This document shows positions 1 through 11,764 of a DNA stretch of 64,000 bases, piece by piece. Position numbers and translations under genes: made by a program. Source of the DNA: Trichoplax adhaerens (lineage: Eukaryota; Placozoa; Uniplacotomia; Trichoplacea; Trichoplacidae); assembly GCF_000150275.1 (NCBI RefSeq), contig NW_002060951.1, positions 2,366,297-2,430,296 of the forward strand, written 5' to 3'. Within the stretch, counting starts at the first letter, position 1, and each line of letters opens with the position of its first letter. The notes under the pieces are model-generated. The model worked only from the letters and a program-made list of their open reading frames with translations, ran no database searches and was not told the DNA's origin.

Positions 1-89
1 CTGCTCTTAGTCTCTCACTAACACACGAATACATGGCCCACTAGAAAATCAGGATGAAAGAAGCACGTACAGTATTATTGTACACTTGC

Positions 90-185
90 CTTCACGAGAG
101 AGCAAACCAAACAAGCCCTTAGATTACGAACTTCTCTAGGAACACCATCCATTTGTTCTCGAGCATCTTTTAGTTGTTCGTCCAT
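90..185 (-). CDS. SUPT4H1: SUPT4H1 (Spt4), first coding exon only
   Basis: First 32 codons of transcription elongation factor Spt4, the small zinc-binding partner of Spt5 in DSIF, which controls RNA polymerase II pausing and processivity in the nucleus. The exon reads MDEQLKDAREQMDG and then VPREVRNLRACLVCSLVK. This matches the conserved start of Spt4, where the C-x2-C pair forms half of the zinc site. The ATG is 183-185. The exon ends AAG and is followed by gcaagt, a GC rather than GT donor. Human Spt4 continues after this K with TIDQF, as expected for a phase-0 junction. The remaining exons lie off the left edge. It is head-to-head with the C19orf53-like gene and they probably share a promoter. 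Confidence 0.85.
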
Positions 186-317
186 TGATAGGCGTAAAAC
201 TTTGAAAAATTTTGGCTAATAAAATTTGAAAGGTACAGCAGCAGATAAAAAGAAGCTCGGTTTAGTAGCAGCAATATCTGTAAAGTGAGTTAAATCAAAT
301 CTTTATAGTAGGGTCTC

Positions 318-452
318 TACTGTACAGTTACAGTACACCGTACAATACAGTACAGGACTTTAATATAGTAAATGGTGACACTGTACAGTACTGTACTGTA
401 TACGGGTACAGTACGGGTATGTCCAGTACAGTACTATACACTGTACACGGTA
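318..452. repeat. (GTACW)n cluster in a shared divergent promoter
   Basis: Broken runs of GTAC spaced five bases apart with A or T between units, including ACTGTACAGTACTGTACTGT-type stretches. The cluster sits between the start codons of SUPT4H1 (-) and the C19orf53-like gene (+), about 105-135 bases from each. Open frames across it encode only low-complexity C/T/V/Q/Y peptide and are not genes. Confidence 0.85.
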
Positions 453-556
453 TGCTCAGTACTGTAGGACACTGAAGACAGTAGCACAGCGGCAGCAGTG
501 CTACTGCCATCACAACTTGCAAGCACAAAAGGAGATTAGAAGACGAAATTACAAAA

Positions 557-1507
557 ATGCCACAAGGTCCTGTTAGGAAATTATCCAAAGCGAATAATAG
601 TAAAAAAGTCAAAAGATTAACTAAAACATCGATAAAAAGTGAGTTCTATCTAATCACAATTTGACGCTCTACTGCTTTCATTTTTTGACAGTGCTGTATA
701 GTAAATGCAAGGAGTAGTTTTACTATGGACTGAGGCGTATACCTGTATCTTTATGCCTATTTCACTCCGTATTTATTGATCATGGCTGTTTTTAGGGAAT
801 GCAAAGCAGCCTAGGAAGGGTACGAAAGTAACTGGTGCTGACAAATTAAGGAAGGTATATGAATTGAAAAATTGGGAGATAATATTCCTGAATGAAGCTA
901 GAAATCAATTAATTCTTAAAATTTCTGCATGATCAGTAAAGCTCGTATCCTTAATATGATACACGTCCTACATTATTGGATGCTTATTCAACAAATGTAC
1001 ATTACTGCAACAAGCTAATAATATAGTTATTGGGATGACTTGATAAGATTATTCCAATACTGCAAACTTGCCAATAATATGGCATAAAACTTGATGCACT
1101 GCAAGTGGATGCAGTTGTAATGTAAGAATACGCGTATTTTATAGTAACAACTGTAAGTGAGAACAGGTGATGCAGAATTTCTATACTGAAATTCTCTACT
1201 CAGTCCATTACAGTATATCAATTTATGTAAGAGATCAAATAAATTTAGTGTAATATATCGGATCCGAATACCAATTTACAAATACAGTACTTATTCACTT
1301 ATTCATTAAAATCAACTTACGTGTATCCTTCTAACTGCGTATGATCTTGCATTTCCATCAACACAGACTTTGCAAAAAAACATTAACAAAAGTATAGAGG
1401 AAGACGTTAGACAGCGAGCTTCAAAGTATGAAGTCAAACCTTTCTATATCATCCGTAACGATACCACCACGAAGGAAACATTAAAAAAGAAACCCGAAAG
1501 TAAATGA
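557..1507 (+). CDS. C19orf53: C19orf53/LYDG10-like (UPF0390) basic protein
   Basis: Exons 557-638, 796-854 and 1367-1507 join in phase to a 93-residue, lysine-rich protein. It begins MPQGPVRKLSK and contains QPRKGTKV, then LQKNINKSIEEDVRQRASK. Human C19orf53 (Leydig cell tumour 10 kDa homologue) has the same plan: an M-x-QG start, a basic PRKG segment, then a K-x-KKN-x3-I-x3-IE-x-DV helix near the C-terminus. Donors are GT, acceptors AG, and the phases (1, 0) fit. Family function is poorly known; the composition suggests a nuclear or nucleolar RNA-associated protein. The 5' leader runs into the (GTACW)n cluster. Identification rests on short motifs and overall plan. Confidence 0.7.
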
Positions 1508-4392
1508 ATTGATCCTCCGAAAGAATATTGGGCAAAAATTTTTACTCAATATAGTACTAGATATTGCTTGCAATATTTAGTCTACTTGTGCGCATTCAAA
1601 CTAGCTTAAGTTTATCTTGGTATCCAATCGACGTACACCATACAGCAAAAGCATCATCAGTGCAAGATGCTGAATTATGAAATACTTCGACATACGTGTG
1701 TACTTATTTAAGGTATATTCTTTTAAAAGCCATAATGATTGCATTATGATGGTACCTGAATTTGTAAATTTCCGTGAGCTGTCTTAATAGGATGTTATGT
1801 TTACAATTTTGTAACAAAGCTAATATAATAAAATCTTTAGTCTTTAAACTGCAAGCCACATTGCCATGTCAGCAATGCACATAGTGTACAGTATGTTCGT
1901 ATGAGAACATCAATGACTTTTCTCGCGGATCACACGTACACATATACGTAAACGATGTATGGTAGTGATAATATTTTGAGTCAGTAGATCTATCCATTAG
2001 TATAGCTAACTAACTTCCACATTGATCATAAGTTCAAAAATGCCCTATACTGTATTGTATTGTTAAAATAATGACAACATTAATGTTGATTCCATTCTAG
2101 GCCGTAAATTATACTTTACAAGTTAAATTGCACAATATCTATGATATTTTATAGCATTTCTAACATTATAGGACGAGCGAATGATAAACCTGGATCTAAA
2201 TTGAAATACTCGTACAGTATACAGTATTATTCATCACCAAAACGTTACGGAGAAAATATGACAGACAGTGTATGAACTAGTGTAACTAATGTAACTGAAT
2301 CTGAATGATCACAAAGGAGTTTGACAGTTTCAGTTCTTAATCAGAACAGTACAAGCTTATTGCTTATAGTGCTTATGGGCTAACAGTTAGTTTCACTAGT
2401 TAATTGAAACTGCACAAGCTTTATTGCTCACAGTATTTGTGAGCGATACGCATGAGTTTAGCCATCCAGTTAGTTTCAGTTATTAATCTGAATAGTACAA
2501 GTTATTGCTTACATTATTTGTGAGCTATACACTTGTTTTGCAGAATAAAAAAACTTTTACGTTAATTCAAATAGTTGAACTACCAAACTAATTATTCCTC
2601 CATTACTCAGTAAGGATAATCAGGACACAGTCAAGAATATAGTAACGGCTACTAGGGCCAAGATTAAACTTGTAACCAGTATAAACTTAGCTATCGAATG
2701 TTATGTGGTTTGTGTTGTATTTACTGTTACTAGTCAACTTTAGTGAATTGCTAGTGAACGAGTCAATATGTACTGTAATTACGGTATTAAGTTAATATCA
2801 TTGTTTTAAGCCCTGCAGCTACTGTGCTGTATGCAGTTTATCTGCACTAATTCCTAGACGTTACAGGTCTGTCATACATACAGCTGTAGCAATGATGACC
2901 ATACTGTACAGTACAGTACCGCTCTGGCAGTCTCCAAAGTCCAAATACCATACCGACAATATATTTTAAAAGTAGTGAAAAATAAGTTATTGATAAATAT
3001 TAAACGAAACTTCCGTCGCTGATTATATTCAGACCAGATATGTAACCTAAGATTAATAATTTATTGCATAACCACAAAATTAATATCATCACTGGTAGAT
3101 AATTACGTATGTTAATTTTGTTAATAATATTAATTTGATTGAAATTGACAATGGTTAAATAACAACCAGCCTAACTAGGAACTTAGTTTAAAATAGAGAC
3201 CTTGGATTAGTTTTTATTTTAACTAATCATCACTTCAACAGCTACAATATGTAAAAATAGATTTTTGAGAGAGATTCAATTTTACTTTAAAACGTGTAGG
3301 ATCGCAAATTGCCAACACTCGTCGATGCTGCATTGATGCATTAAAAAATATGTCCATAGAACAATGGATTTTCATTGTTTATCTTTAAGACCGGAAATTA
3401 ACACGACAGAAAGTAAAATTACAAAGATAATTGAGATATATCACAAAATTTTACAATCAAACCTCTTACAAAACCCTTTAAAAAAATAAGAAAATGTTTA
3501 AAGTTCTCGAATCTTTGAACATGTGCAAACTTATACTTCTTATAGCTGATAATCTTTGCTCTTGAGATAGTTGATAAATTAATTGGTAACCTATAAAATA
3601 TTATATTAACTTCGAAATCATCAATAGCGTCAAATACGCAGGTACTGTCAACTTAATCTAAAATCTCAGTCATTATTTAATTATATACTAACACTGAATA
3701 TACTCTATTTCTGTTGTGCTACGAATTCTCACTTCTTTATGGTATCGCGATTGGCATATCATAATATGCCCTAGCCATAGCTCACTAAAACTTTATACTC
3801 CAATATTATTAAACTGGTAAGCGAAGAGATACAACTGCTTTAGAGCCAGAAATTTGAGCAATCTCCTAGATTCTGCACTGTATGTGATTAATCTTCAACA
3901 GTCAGTTAAAATATGGGTTGTTATAATTATTATTCCTAAAATATTTTCATTCTTTATTAACAAAACTGATTACAGCTTGGTTGTAAATCATCAGTTATTA
4001 TAATTATAATCATAGGCCTGTTGCGATATCTGGTCAGTACAGTACTCTAGACAGACATTTTAATAATATTGTGCTGTTGGTGTTGGTACTGTACTTGTTT
4101 AGACGGGGTAACAATAATTCTGACACATTGAAATGTTGCAGTGAGCTCAGACAGACAATGAGCAAATGTAAATAAATATAATAAGCGACAGTCAAATAAT
4201 GTAAAGCAAAAGGTACAGTACAAATAAACAGCAGTACGCGAAGTATACAAAATACTTGCTTTTTGAAACATACTAGCTAAACATCCTGTCGCTTCGCCGA
4301 CAGAGATATAGGCAGCTAAATGATTATAATGCAAAATTGCAGTACCACGCAAAGTTCAAAGAAACATTTTATTACTGCTGAAATACAAATGC
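1508..4392. other. Intergenic, no gene recognised
   Basis: AT-rich sequence with frequent stops in all frames and no convincing exon. An AATAAA at 1827-1832 could serve the upstream gene. It contains the degenerate tandem repeat listed separately at 2325-2540. The minus-strand open frame at 4047-4352 has no family features and unbiased composition. Confidence 0.5.
2325..2540. repeat. Degenerate 60-85 bp tandem repeat, three copies
   Basis: Three consecutive diverged copies, each starting GTTTCA, then an AGTTaTTAATcTGAA-like block, then GTACAAG or GCACAAG, then TTATTGCT, then a TTTGTGAGC-like block. The copies begin near 2326, 2389 and 2471. No coding capacity is seen. Unit length varies through indels, so this is an old array. 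Confidence 0.6.
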
Positions 4393-5005
4393 GAGACTGT
4401 ACTATACAGTATACAGTACTCACAGTATATATTCTAAATGCAGCACAGTTACTAACTATAATTAATATAATCCATCTAGTCCTATATTAAACCGTGAACA
4501 GGAGTAACTGTGACACTAACAAGAAATGAGAGACCATATCAGATCTAAAGAGACGGATAGCGCAAACTTTAAATTCCGATTCATTTTCTGTCACTGACCG
4601 TACATACTGTACAGTACAGTATGTACTAGCATACTGTACTGTACTGTACAGTACATTACAGCGTAAACATGGCTGAAACAACACCTTATTTTCTGTTTAC
4701 GGTACTGAATAAGGTGGTGATCCTTACTACTGTACTGTACTGTACACTGTACACTGTACAGTACAGTACTGTAAAAGAAAATTACTGCCTGTACTGTACT
4801 GTACAGTACTGTAGTCTACAATACTGTACAGTACAGTACTACATGGTTACAGTACTGTATACTGTAGAGGTTTTTTTCTTACCTCTAGGCTAGCCCATAA
4901 TGCAGTATACAGTACTGTACTGTACACTGTACAGTACACTAATTTTGAATACTGTACAGTACTGTACAGTACAGTACAGTACATTACACTGAGTTTAGTA
5001 CTGTA
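4393..5005. repeat. (GTACW)n clusters upstream of the Tudor-PHD-MYND gene
   Basis: Dense runs at about 4393-4425, 4603-4655, 4731-4866 and 4903-5005. Orientation flips between TACTG and CAGTA types, so each stretch can fold on itself. They end about 250 bases before the ATG at 5257. Frames through here (for example 4487-4893) are repeat artefacts. Confidence 0.85.
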
Positions 5006-5251
5006 GAGCGAATGCGCATCGCATTTTATTCCTTATTTAACTCGACACTATCACTATTATCAGTGGTCCTGTCCATCAAGAACATTAAATATCAGTAAAA
5101 CAGTCATCAGACTCAGCATCAGCTATCAACTAATCGCTAATATCTATATTTTATCTAATTGTGAACATTATATCTCAAGAGCTTTACTAAAACAGGACGA
5201 AGACCTTTTAGCATCGCGCCATATTTCAGGTTTTGTTAACACCGTAGTAAG

Positions 5252-5260
5252 ATGATATGA
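5252..5260 (+). promoter_or_regulatory. Two-codon upstream ORF overlapping the start codon
   Basis: ATG ATA TGA at 5252-5260 is a minimal upstream reading frame. Its stop overlaps the ATG (5257-5259) chosen for the Tudor-PHD-MYND protein, giving ATGATATGA. Ribosomes initiating at the first ATG would terminate on top of the main start. Whether the transcript begins upstream of it is unknown. Confidence 0.3.
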
Positions 5261-8200
5261 ACCTCAACAAGAAATTTCCACATGCTATCAATGATGTTAT
5301 TATCGTCAAATGCCAGAACAATTACTATTATGCGAAAATAAAAAGCATCGACAAACGACGTCGCAAGTGTAAGGTCTTATTTGATGACAAGTCTACAGAT
5401 GATCTACCCTTTAGTGATATCTACAGCGGTAAGTTCTTCATTTAACTGCAATATTGCCTCATATTATATGTGCTCACTCACTTCATCGCCGACTCCAAAT
5501 AATTTGTTATAAAAGTTACCACTAAATCCAATGTTCTCAGAAATTGTGTCTCTTTTTACTCGAGAATATTTTGCAGCGTCGCATGTAGAAAGTACCTTAG
5601 CACTGTATTACATTTCAAATTGAGATTATTTTCTATTAATGGTGGATCATTATAAAGCATCTCTTGAATGGTGTGATATTGCTCTACTGTACTATTATGT
5701 GCAATATTTTCAATGTAATTCCATCGATTGGTGACATACAGTATTACTTTACGTTAGCAGTGAGTGGATACCAATAATTACAGTACTGTACAGCTGCAAG
5801 TCTAGTCTTTACTCTCTATTGTCTTTGTCATTTCTATCAGTATCTTTCGAGTTTACAATATATAATTAGACATACGCATTCTGTAATACCGTTAGTATCT
5901 CATTTTCCTTTTCTACTGTATGCTTTTCAACATGTAATGAATACCGAATAAGTGTGTATAATACTGGTAGAGTAACAGTAAATATAGGATATGTCGTTTT
6001 TACCAATGTTCATGAAACTACTTCGAATCAGACAATTAGACATTTATTTTATTTAATTTTACTATACAGATTGTGAGTACATAAAACCACCTTTGTAAAA
6101 AAGAGTGTCGTACGGTACTGCACGGCTCCATACTGATACTGTACAATCTTTTACAGTACTTCAGTGGACATGCTGCACAGTGCACAGGTATACTGTATAC
6201 TGTACTGTACGTTCAGTACAGTACAGGTCATCGATAGCCTTTGTGCTCGCATTGATTCAAAGAGAAAGAGTTGTTCAATGTTCACTGTACACACCGTACG
6301 TACTGTACGGTACTATACGGTTTTGTTCTGTAGATGTGTGGCTGTATTATAAGAGTAGATGCGTTATATGCATTACCTAGTATAACTACAGCCTTTAGCC
6401 TTGAGTGCAGCACATCTTTTTTGTCTTTGCACTATTGCTTGCTAAACAATAGACGTAAAATGCAGCGTGCTTGTAGACTTGGCTAATTTTATTTCTTTAT
6501 TTATTAAAAAGTAAAAAAAGTATATACCATAAATATATAATATATACCTGAAATTATTCTATGAAGTTGAAGATCTTAAAAGCGTTTGTGTGCTATCACA
6601 TTACTCAGCTTGGAAGAACTGCCAAGTTGATAACTTACAGTAGTGTAGAAAATACAGTACAGTACTGTACTGTACAGTATATTAATTGTGCAAAGTGTAC
6701 AGTACAGTACACCATACAGTACAGTACTGTGCACTGTACAGTACAGTATTCCTTCTCGGTTACTTCTGGACGACCGTCTACAGTACTGTACATTTTATTG
6801 ATATACTGTATTTTGGATTTTACTGTAACGTAAAGCTAGCTCATAGTGATAGTGTGAATTGTATCTGTTCCAGTATCAATCAGCACCGCTTAATAACAAA
6901 CTAACGTTAGTATCAGTAATAAAATAACGCATCACACACATCAACTTCTTTATCCTTGACTGCCGGAGTTGTGAGCTTGCGAGTGACTGATTCCATCATC
7001 CATTGTACTATTAGGAATAAATATTACTATTAACTGAATGCGATGTACAGTATTACAATGAATCCACTTAGCATCGGTGTTCATTCATTAAAGCTAGAAT
7101 TTTTAGAAGGGCAATTAACTCCAATTTTTGCCGTTACTTCTATAAATTTTTAATGTTGGGGCTGTTGTTGTTCGGATTTTCTATTTACTCAAGTTGGCGA
7201 TACCACTACGGAAATCGTCTGCATCGTTTGTAAGAGTGGCTCTTCTGAATCACCTAACGAGATTGTCTTATGTGATCGATGCAGTATTGGTAAGTAATAA
7301 TGATTAATTAAAATTTTAGTGCTATATTCTATTGAAGTCTTCATGCATGCAGCGCAAAAGAGTTTGAAATCATTACATGTTTAAACGTTTAATAAACAAG
7401 AAAGTATCAATTAATCCTATGGCAATCAATTTTAGCCTATTACAACGTCAATGTAAAAGTATTTACTGTTAGTGTAGTCAAAAATTTCATTAATCTTAAT
7501 TAATTAAGTAACAGTACTGGTGCTGATGGGAATACGTACATGCGCGTATATTATGGTATCACATTATAAAATTATACTGCATGATATCTTTTATAAGTTC
7601 TAGCGTAAGGTGGTATCAGAATTAGTACAGTACATTAGTTAGTTACCTGTTGCATACAGGTAATAATTTTTTTATTTACCATCAATACGTAAAGTCGTAG
7701 ACTTTGTTCTAATAAATAAAATCTAATAGATAAAAACATTAATTTAAATTTTTAAATACAGTATAGCTGAGTGATTGAGTTGTAGTGGATGATATGTCAC
7801 AGATGACATTACGACAATTTGGTCATTTTTTCTATTTAGGATATCATCAACAGTGCCATTCACCACAGATACCAGAATCGGTTTTGAAGCCGGACGTTCC
7901 GTGGTTATGCCATTATTGTCAGTCGAGTGAAATTTGCCCATATTTTGTAAAAAATCCTTTTACTGACGATAAAGGAGGAAATTTTAATAATAAGGTAACG
8001 TATCATATATGCATCGATGTTATATTCAATAATTAACCTCAAGATAACGCACATTACTGTAGGTAAATTAAAATTACAGTATAAGTACAAAATTATCCTA
8101 TATTTCACTTATAATTAGCGAGCGACGGGATTTATATGATATTTTTGTAACAATCAGAAAAAGCCAATAGATAAAAAGCTACGAAAGAATCCATTTCCAG

Positions 8201-11200
8201 ATCCTACTTTAACCTCACCTAAAGATGCTGTGATTGACCCGAAGAAAAGCGCTACTAAGAATACAAGAGTGTCCATACGAAAAACCATTAGTAAACGGAA
8301 GCGTAAGTGTATATAAATATTGTCTACTTGCTGCGTATGTATTTAAGGGCATATTGGTTATCGTACAGTATACAACTATATATAATAGTTAACGTTGTAT
8401 AAATGCACCGTATTAAATCAGGACTTCTTCGGAAATATAGTTCTTATCAATTTTTCTAAATTGTCTTTATTCGATTGGCAAACTCTGTATAGGAGATCTA
8501 GACACGGATGAATCTGAACAAGAGACTGCTGAAGATGAAGACGAAGAGGAAGATGGAGATGTTGATTATCAAGATACATTCCGAAAGAGAAGGCGAGCTG
8601 CAGTAGTAGCCAGGAAACGTGTCCAAAAATACATGAATGAAACTGGAGTCGCTAGCGATACTGATACTGAGAATGCAAATGCCAGCAAGAAAAACAACGA
8701 TGCCGATTTTAATATAAATTCTGTTAATACACACGGTAGTGTAGGGATAGGACTATTAACCGAGAATAGGATTTCAAGTAGTTTTCCTATGGCATCATCT
8801 GGCGGTTTTGGAACTTCTCCAAATCTTAGCTTAAATAATAACTATAGTATGAGCGGAGTACGAATTCAATCTCCTGTTATGATGCCTCAAATGAATAGCA
8901 TGATAAGCGATCATGCCATACATAATAATCCGAATCAAATATTTAATATGGCTAATGGCCTTATGAAATCGCCTCCTGTTCATTCACCAACTTTAGGAAC
9001 TTTAACCTCACCCATGGGTAATGATATGCAGACATCACCTACCTTTGTTAATGAAAGCTTTCAGTCATGCAGTAATGTAAACCAACCATCGTACTATCAG
9101 CCTCAGCCGCAAGCGATTAACAATATAGATTATCAATCACAGCCTTTATCTGGTTACAATTCATCTGCCCAAAATTTTACAAATCCATCGCATATGCAAC
9201 TATCACCTCAGATGACCCCACAGTACCCAAATCCTTCACACGTTTATTCTCAACATCATTCTCATCACGTGCCTTCAATGATTCATAGTCAAGACCCTCA
9301 TTATCAACATTTTCCTAACTTTCACAATATGCCATCACAAGAAGTAGCTCCGTATGGTGTCTCTCAGTATAATCAGTACCATTGGTTAGGTCATCCACAG
9401 CAGCCCCAGACAATACAGCACATGCCATCATCTCAGTATGCGGTGTCACCGATACAATCCGTAAGCGGCAGTCTTGGTATGACTGGACCTGCCAATCAGC
9501 AGTTCTCTATAGGACAGCCTGAACAAGCACCATCACAAAAATTGTCGCATAGTACTGACCACCAATTATCAACGAATAACCTACCTAATGTTACAAATTT
9601 TAATGCAAGCAATTCTTTTGCAATTTGCAATGAAACAAAAGATAACATAGATAAATTGAACACTAAGGAAGTACTGTCAATATCAACTGAAGCCAGTATT
9701 TTAGACGTTGCCACCAAGACGCCGACTATACGAGGTCAAAGTAAGAAATCAGATACTGATAGTAGTATTGAAAAGGAAACAGTTACCAAGGTTACTACAG
9801 GAGAACAGTTTGAAACAGCCGAAACTTTAAAATCTCAAGTTAAAGCATATGATATCCCAAAAAATAAACAGAATGATAACCATAACTCAGTTGAATTTCA
9901 CCATCTACAAGAATCAAATTCAGTGAGATATAGAGAAGAACGCGATAAAGATGTATCACACTTAAATACCGAAATATTTCAGAAGCAGACATCTGGGAAC
10001 TTATCTAACGCTACTGAAGGTATTTAAATGGGAGTATTTTTATTGTATTTCTGATGTAGTTTTCACTGGATAATTTACACTTATATTGGTTTGGTGTTTA
10101 GCAAAATCCATTAAGAATTTCTTTTTCTAAATTGGATTATAATCTTAAAGGTAATAGAAACTCTGTCATTAAGGAATCATCGGACAACCCTATTAGCAAT
10201 CCGAATCAGACTGACAAAACGTCGGTAAGAAATCTTGCGTTGATAAATTATTCGGCTTCGAACATTAGAACACAACCTGGCCTTCCGATATGGCATTGAT
10301 ATCTTAGCTTATTAAAACTACCTATAATTTATTCATCTGTGTTTGTGAATAAACTTACTAGCTTCGTTAATTAAGATGCATTTAAGACTCGTAAACATAA
10401 ATAAATTTTTGCAGTTCTATTGCTGTAATATGATTTCTTAGTTCATAGAAAATAGAAGGATTCTTCATCTACATAAAGACCTTTCATCATAAAATCTAAA
10501 CTAGACTGATCAAAGCTGATAAAGTATCCTTTTTACATCTCATGTAATTGCAGATTAATCTGGAAGAAAATCAAATATGTCCGAAAACCAAAGTGAAGAA
10601 AGATGGGAAAGACGATTCATTTAAGTCCGATGATGGCATTAGTAAGAACGAAAAATCTAAAAACGAAAGCAATGCCGATGAAATTAAATCTAAAATAGAA
10701 GCGGACGCTTCCTCTAAAAGAAATAAAATGAACGACACAGCAAATTCTAGTGATAAGTCAGCAACAAATGAACCTAATCAACAAATTTGTGATTCCACGA
10801 AAGATTCTAAAGATGGCTTAAAGCATGCCAAAGAACAGCGAAACCTGGAAGAAGTAGATAATAAGTCAAACAATTACGATAAGGATATTCATAGAGGTAA
10901 TAGCAGAAAATTTTTATAAAGCTTATAAGATGTATGGTATAATACTTGTAAAAGGTGTAGATATACACGTAGATGTTATACGTTGGTAGATACGAAATAA
11001 TAACCTATTATACTAGTACTATCAATACTTAATTTAAAAATCTGGCAAAGTGAAATTCAGAAGGAGTAGGTAGTGCGGCCTTAATATATGAAAATACGGA
11101 TAGTACGTATTATTTTTTGAAATATCTGATAGGTGTAAGACATACTGTAAATATGGTTAGTGTGGTACATTAATAACAGGTCGTATATTGACAGATCCTG

Positions 11201-11764
11201 AAACTAATGCTCGTGGTGCATTGGATAACATAAAGTCTACTCCTTGTAGTGGTGACACTGTACGACCCCTTAATGTAGATGTAGAGCCCCATCGTATGTG
11301 TGATAATTGTAATCAACCCGCCTTCTTTCTCTGTTCCGGCTGTAAAACCACATGGTATTGCAGTCAACGGTGCCAGGCGAGTAAATTCAATAATTCTTTC
11401 GCAAATCATCTAGCCTAAGCGCAAGTTAAATTCTTGAATCTATTGTATGTTAGCGCACATGTGTAATTAACTTTACGTACGCATCAGCATTTCTCTACTA
11501 CCTGGTAATGCTTTATAGTAGCTATAATAATGCTTATGAGGTAATATTATGCCTTCTTTTAGCATAAAATACATGAAGTAAAAATATCTTATTTTTCCGA
11601 TCATATTTCTACGTTTTTCTTAATTACTAAGATTCAGTCTATAAATATCTATTACAATAGTCTTACAGTCGATTTCCTGATAGATTCTTTTTATATTATT
11701 TTAGGAGAAAGTATGGAATGACCATCACTTAAAATGTAAGAGAATACCGTGGCATTTGACATAG
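5257..11764 (+). CDS. Tudor-PHD-MYND chromatin-reader-like protein (917 aa)
   Basis: Nine exons: 5257-5428, 7194-7289, 7840-7994, 8158-8302, 8493-10019, 10151-10224, 10554-10896, 11195-11376, 11705-11764. All phases close. Residues about 5-58 form a Tudor-like barrel (VIIVKCQNNYYYAKIKSID, then KCKVLFDD, then LPFSDIYS). Residues about 65-115 form a PHD finger (C-x2-C, then LCDRC, then YHQQCH, then WLCHYC). Next come a basic stretch (LRKNPFPDP, then KRKR), an acidic run (DEDEEEDGD), a K/R patch, and about 450 residues rich in Q, P, S, N, M and H that look disordered. A K/D/N/S-rich charged segment follows. The C-terminal MYND zinc finger has C-x2-C, FLCSGC, WYCSQRCQ, then W-x2-HH-x2-C from the last exon. 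Tudor followed by PHD resembles Polycomb-like proteins, but no second PHD was found and MYND is not part of that family. Intron 8 has a GC donor. The likely role is reading histone marks and recruiting co-regulators; the exact orthologue was not recognised. Confidence 0.8.
6104..6800. repeat. (GTACW)n clusters in intron 1
   Basis: Two intronic clusters, about 6104-6330 and 6652-6800, inside the 1.77-kb first intron (5429-7193) of the Tudor-PHD-MYND gene. The rest of that intron is AT-rich with no exon seen. They could mark an alternative promoter; nothing in the sequence decides this. Confidence 0.75.

Noticed and set aside
7744-8108. Minus-strand frames over the PHD exon
   Set aside because: The + strand encodes a PHD finger with in-phase splice sites; the minus frames are its shadows.
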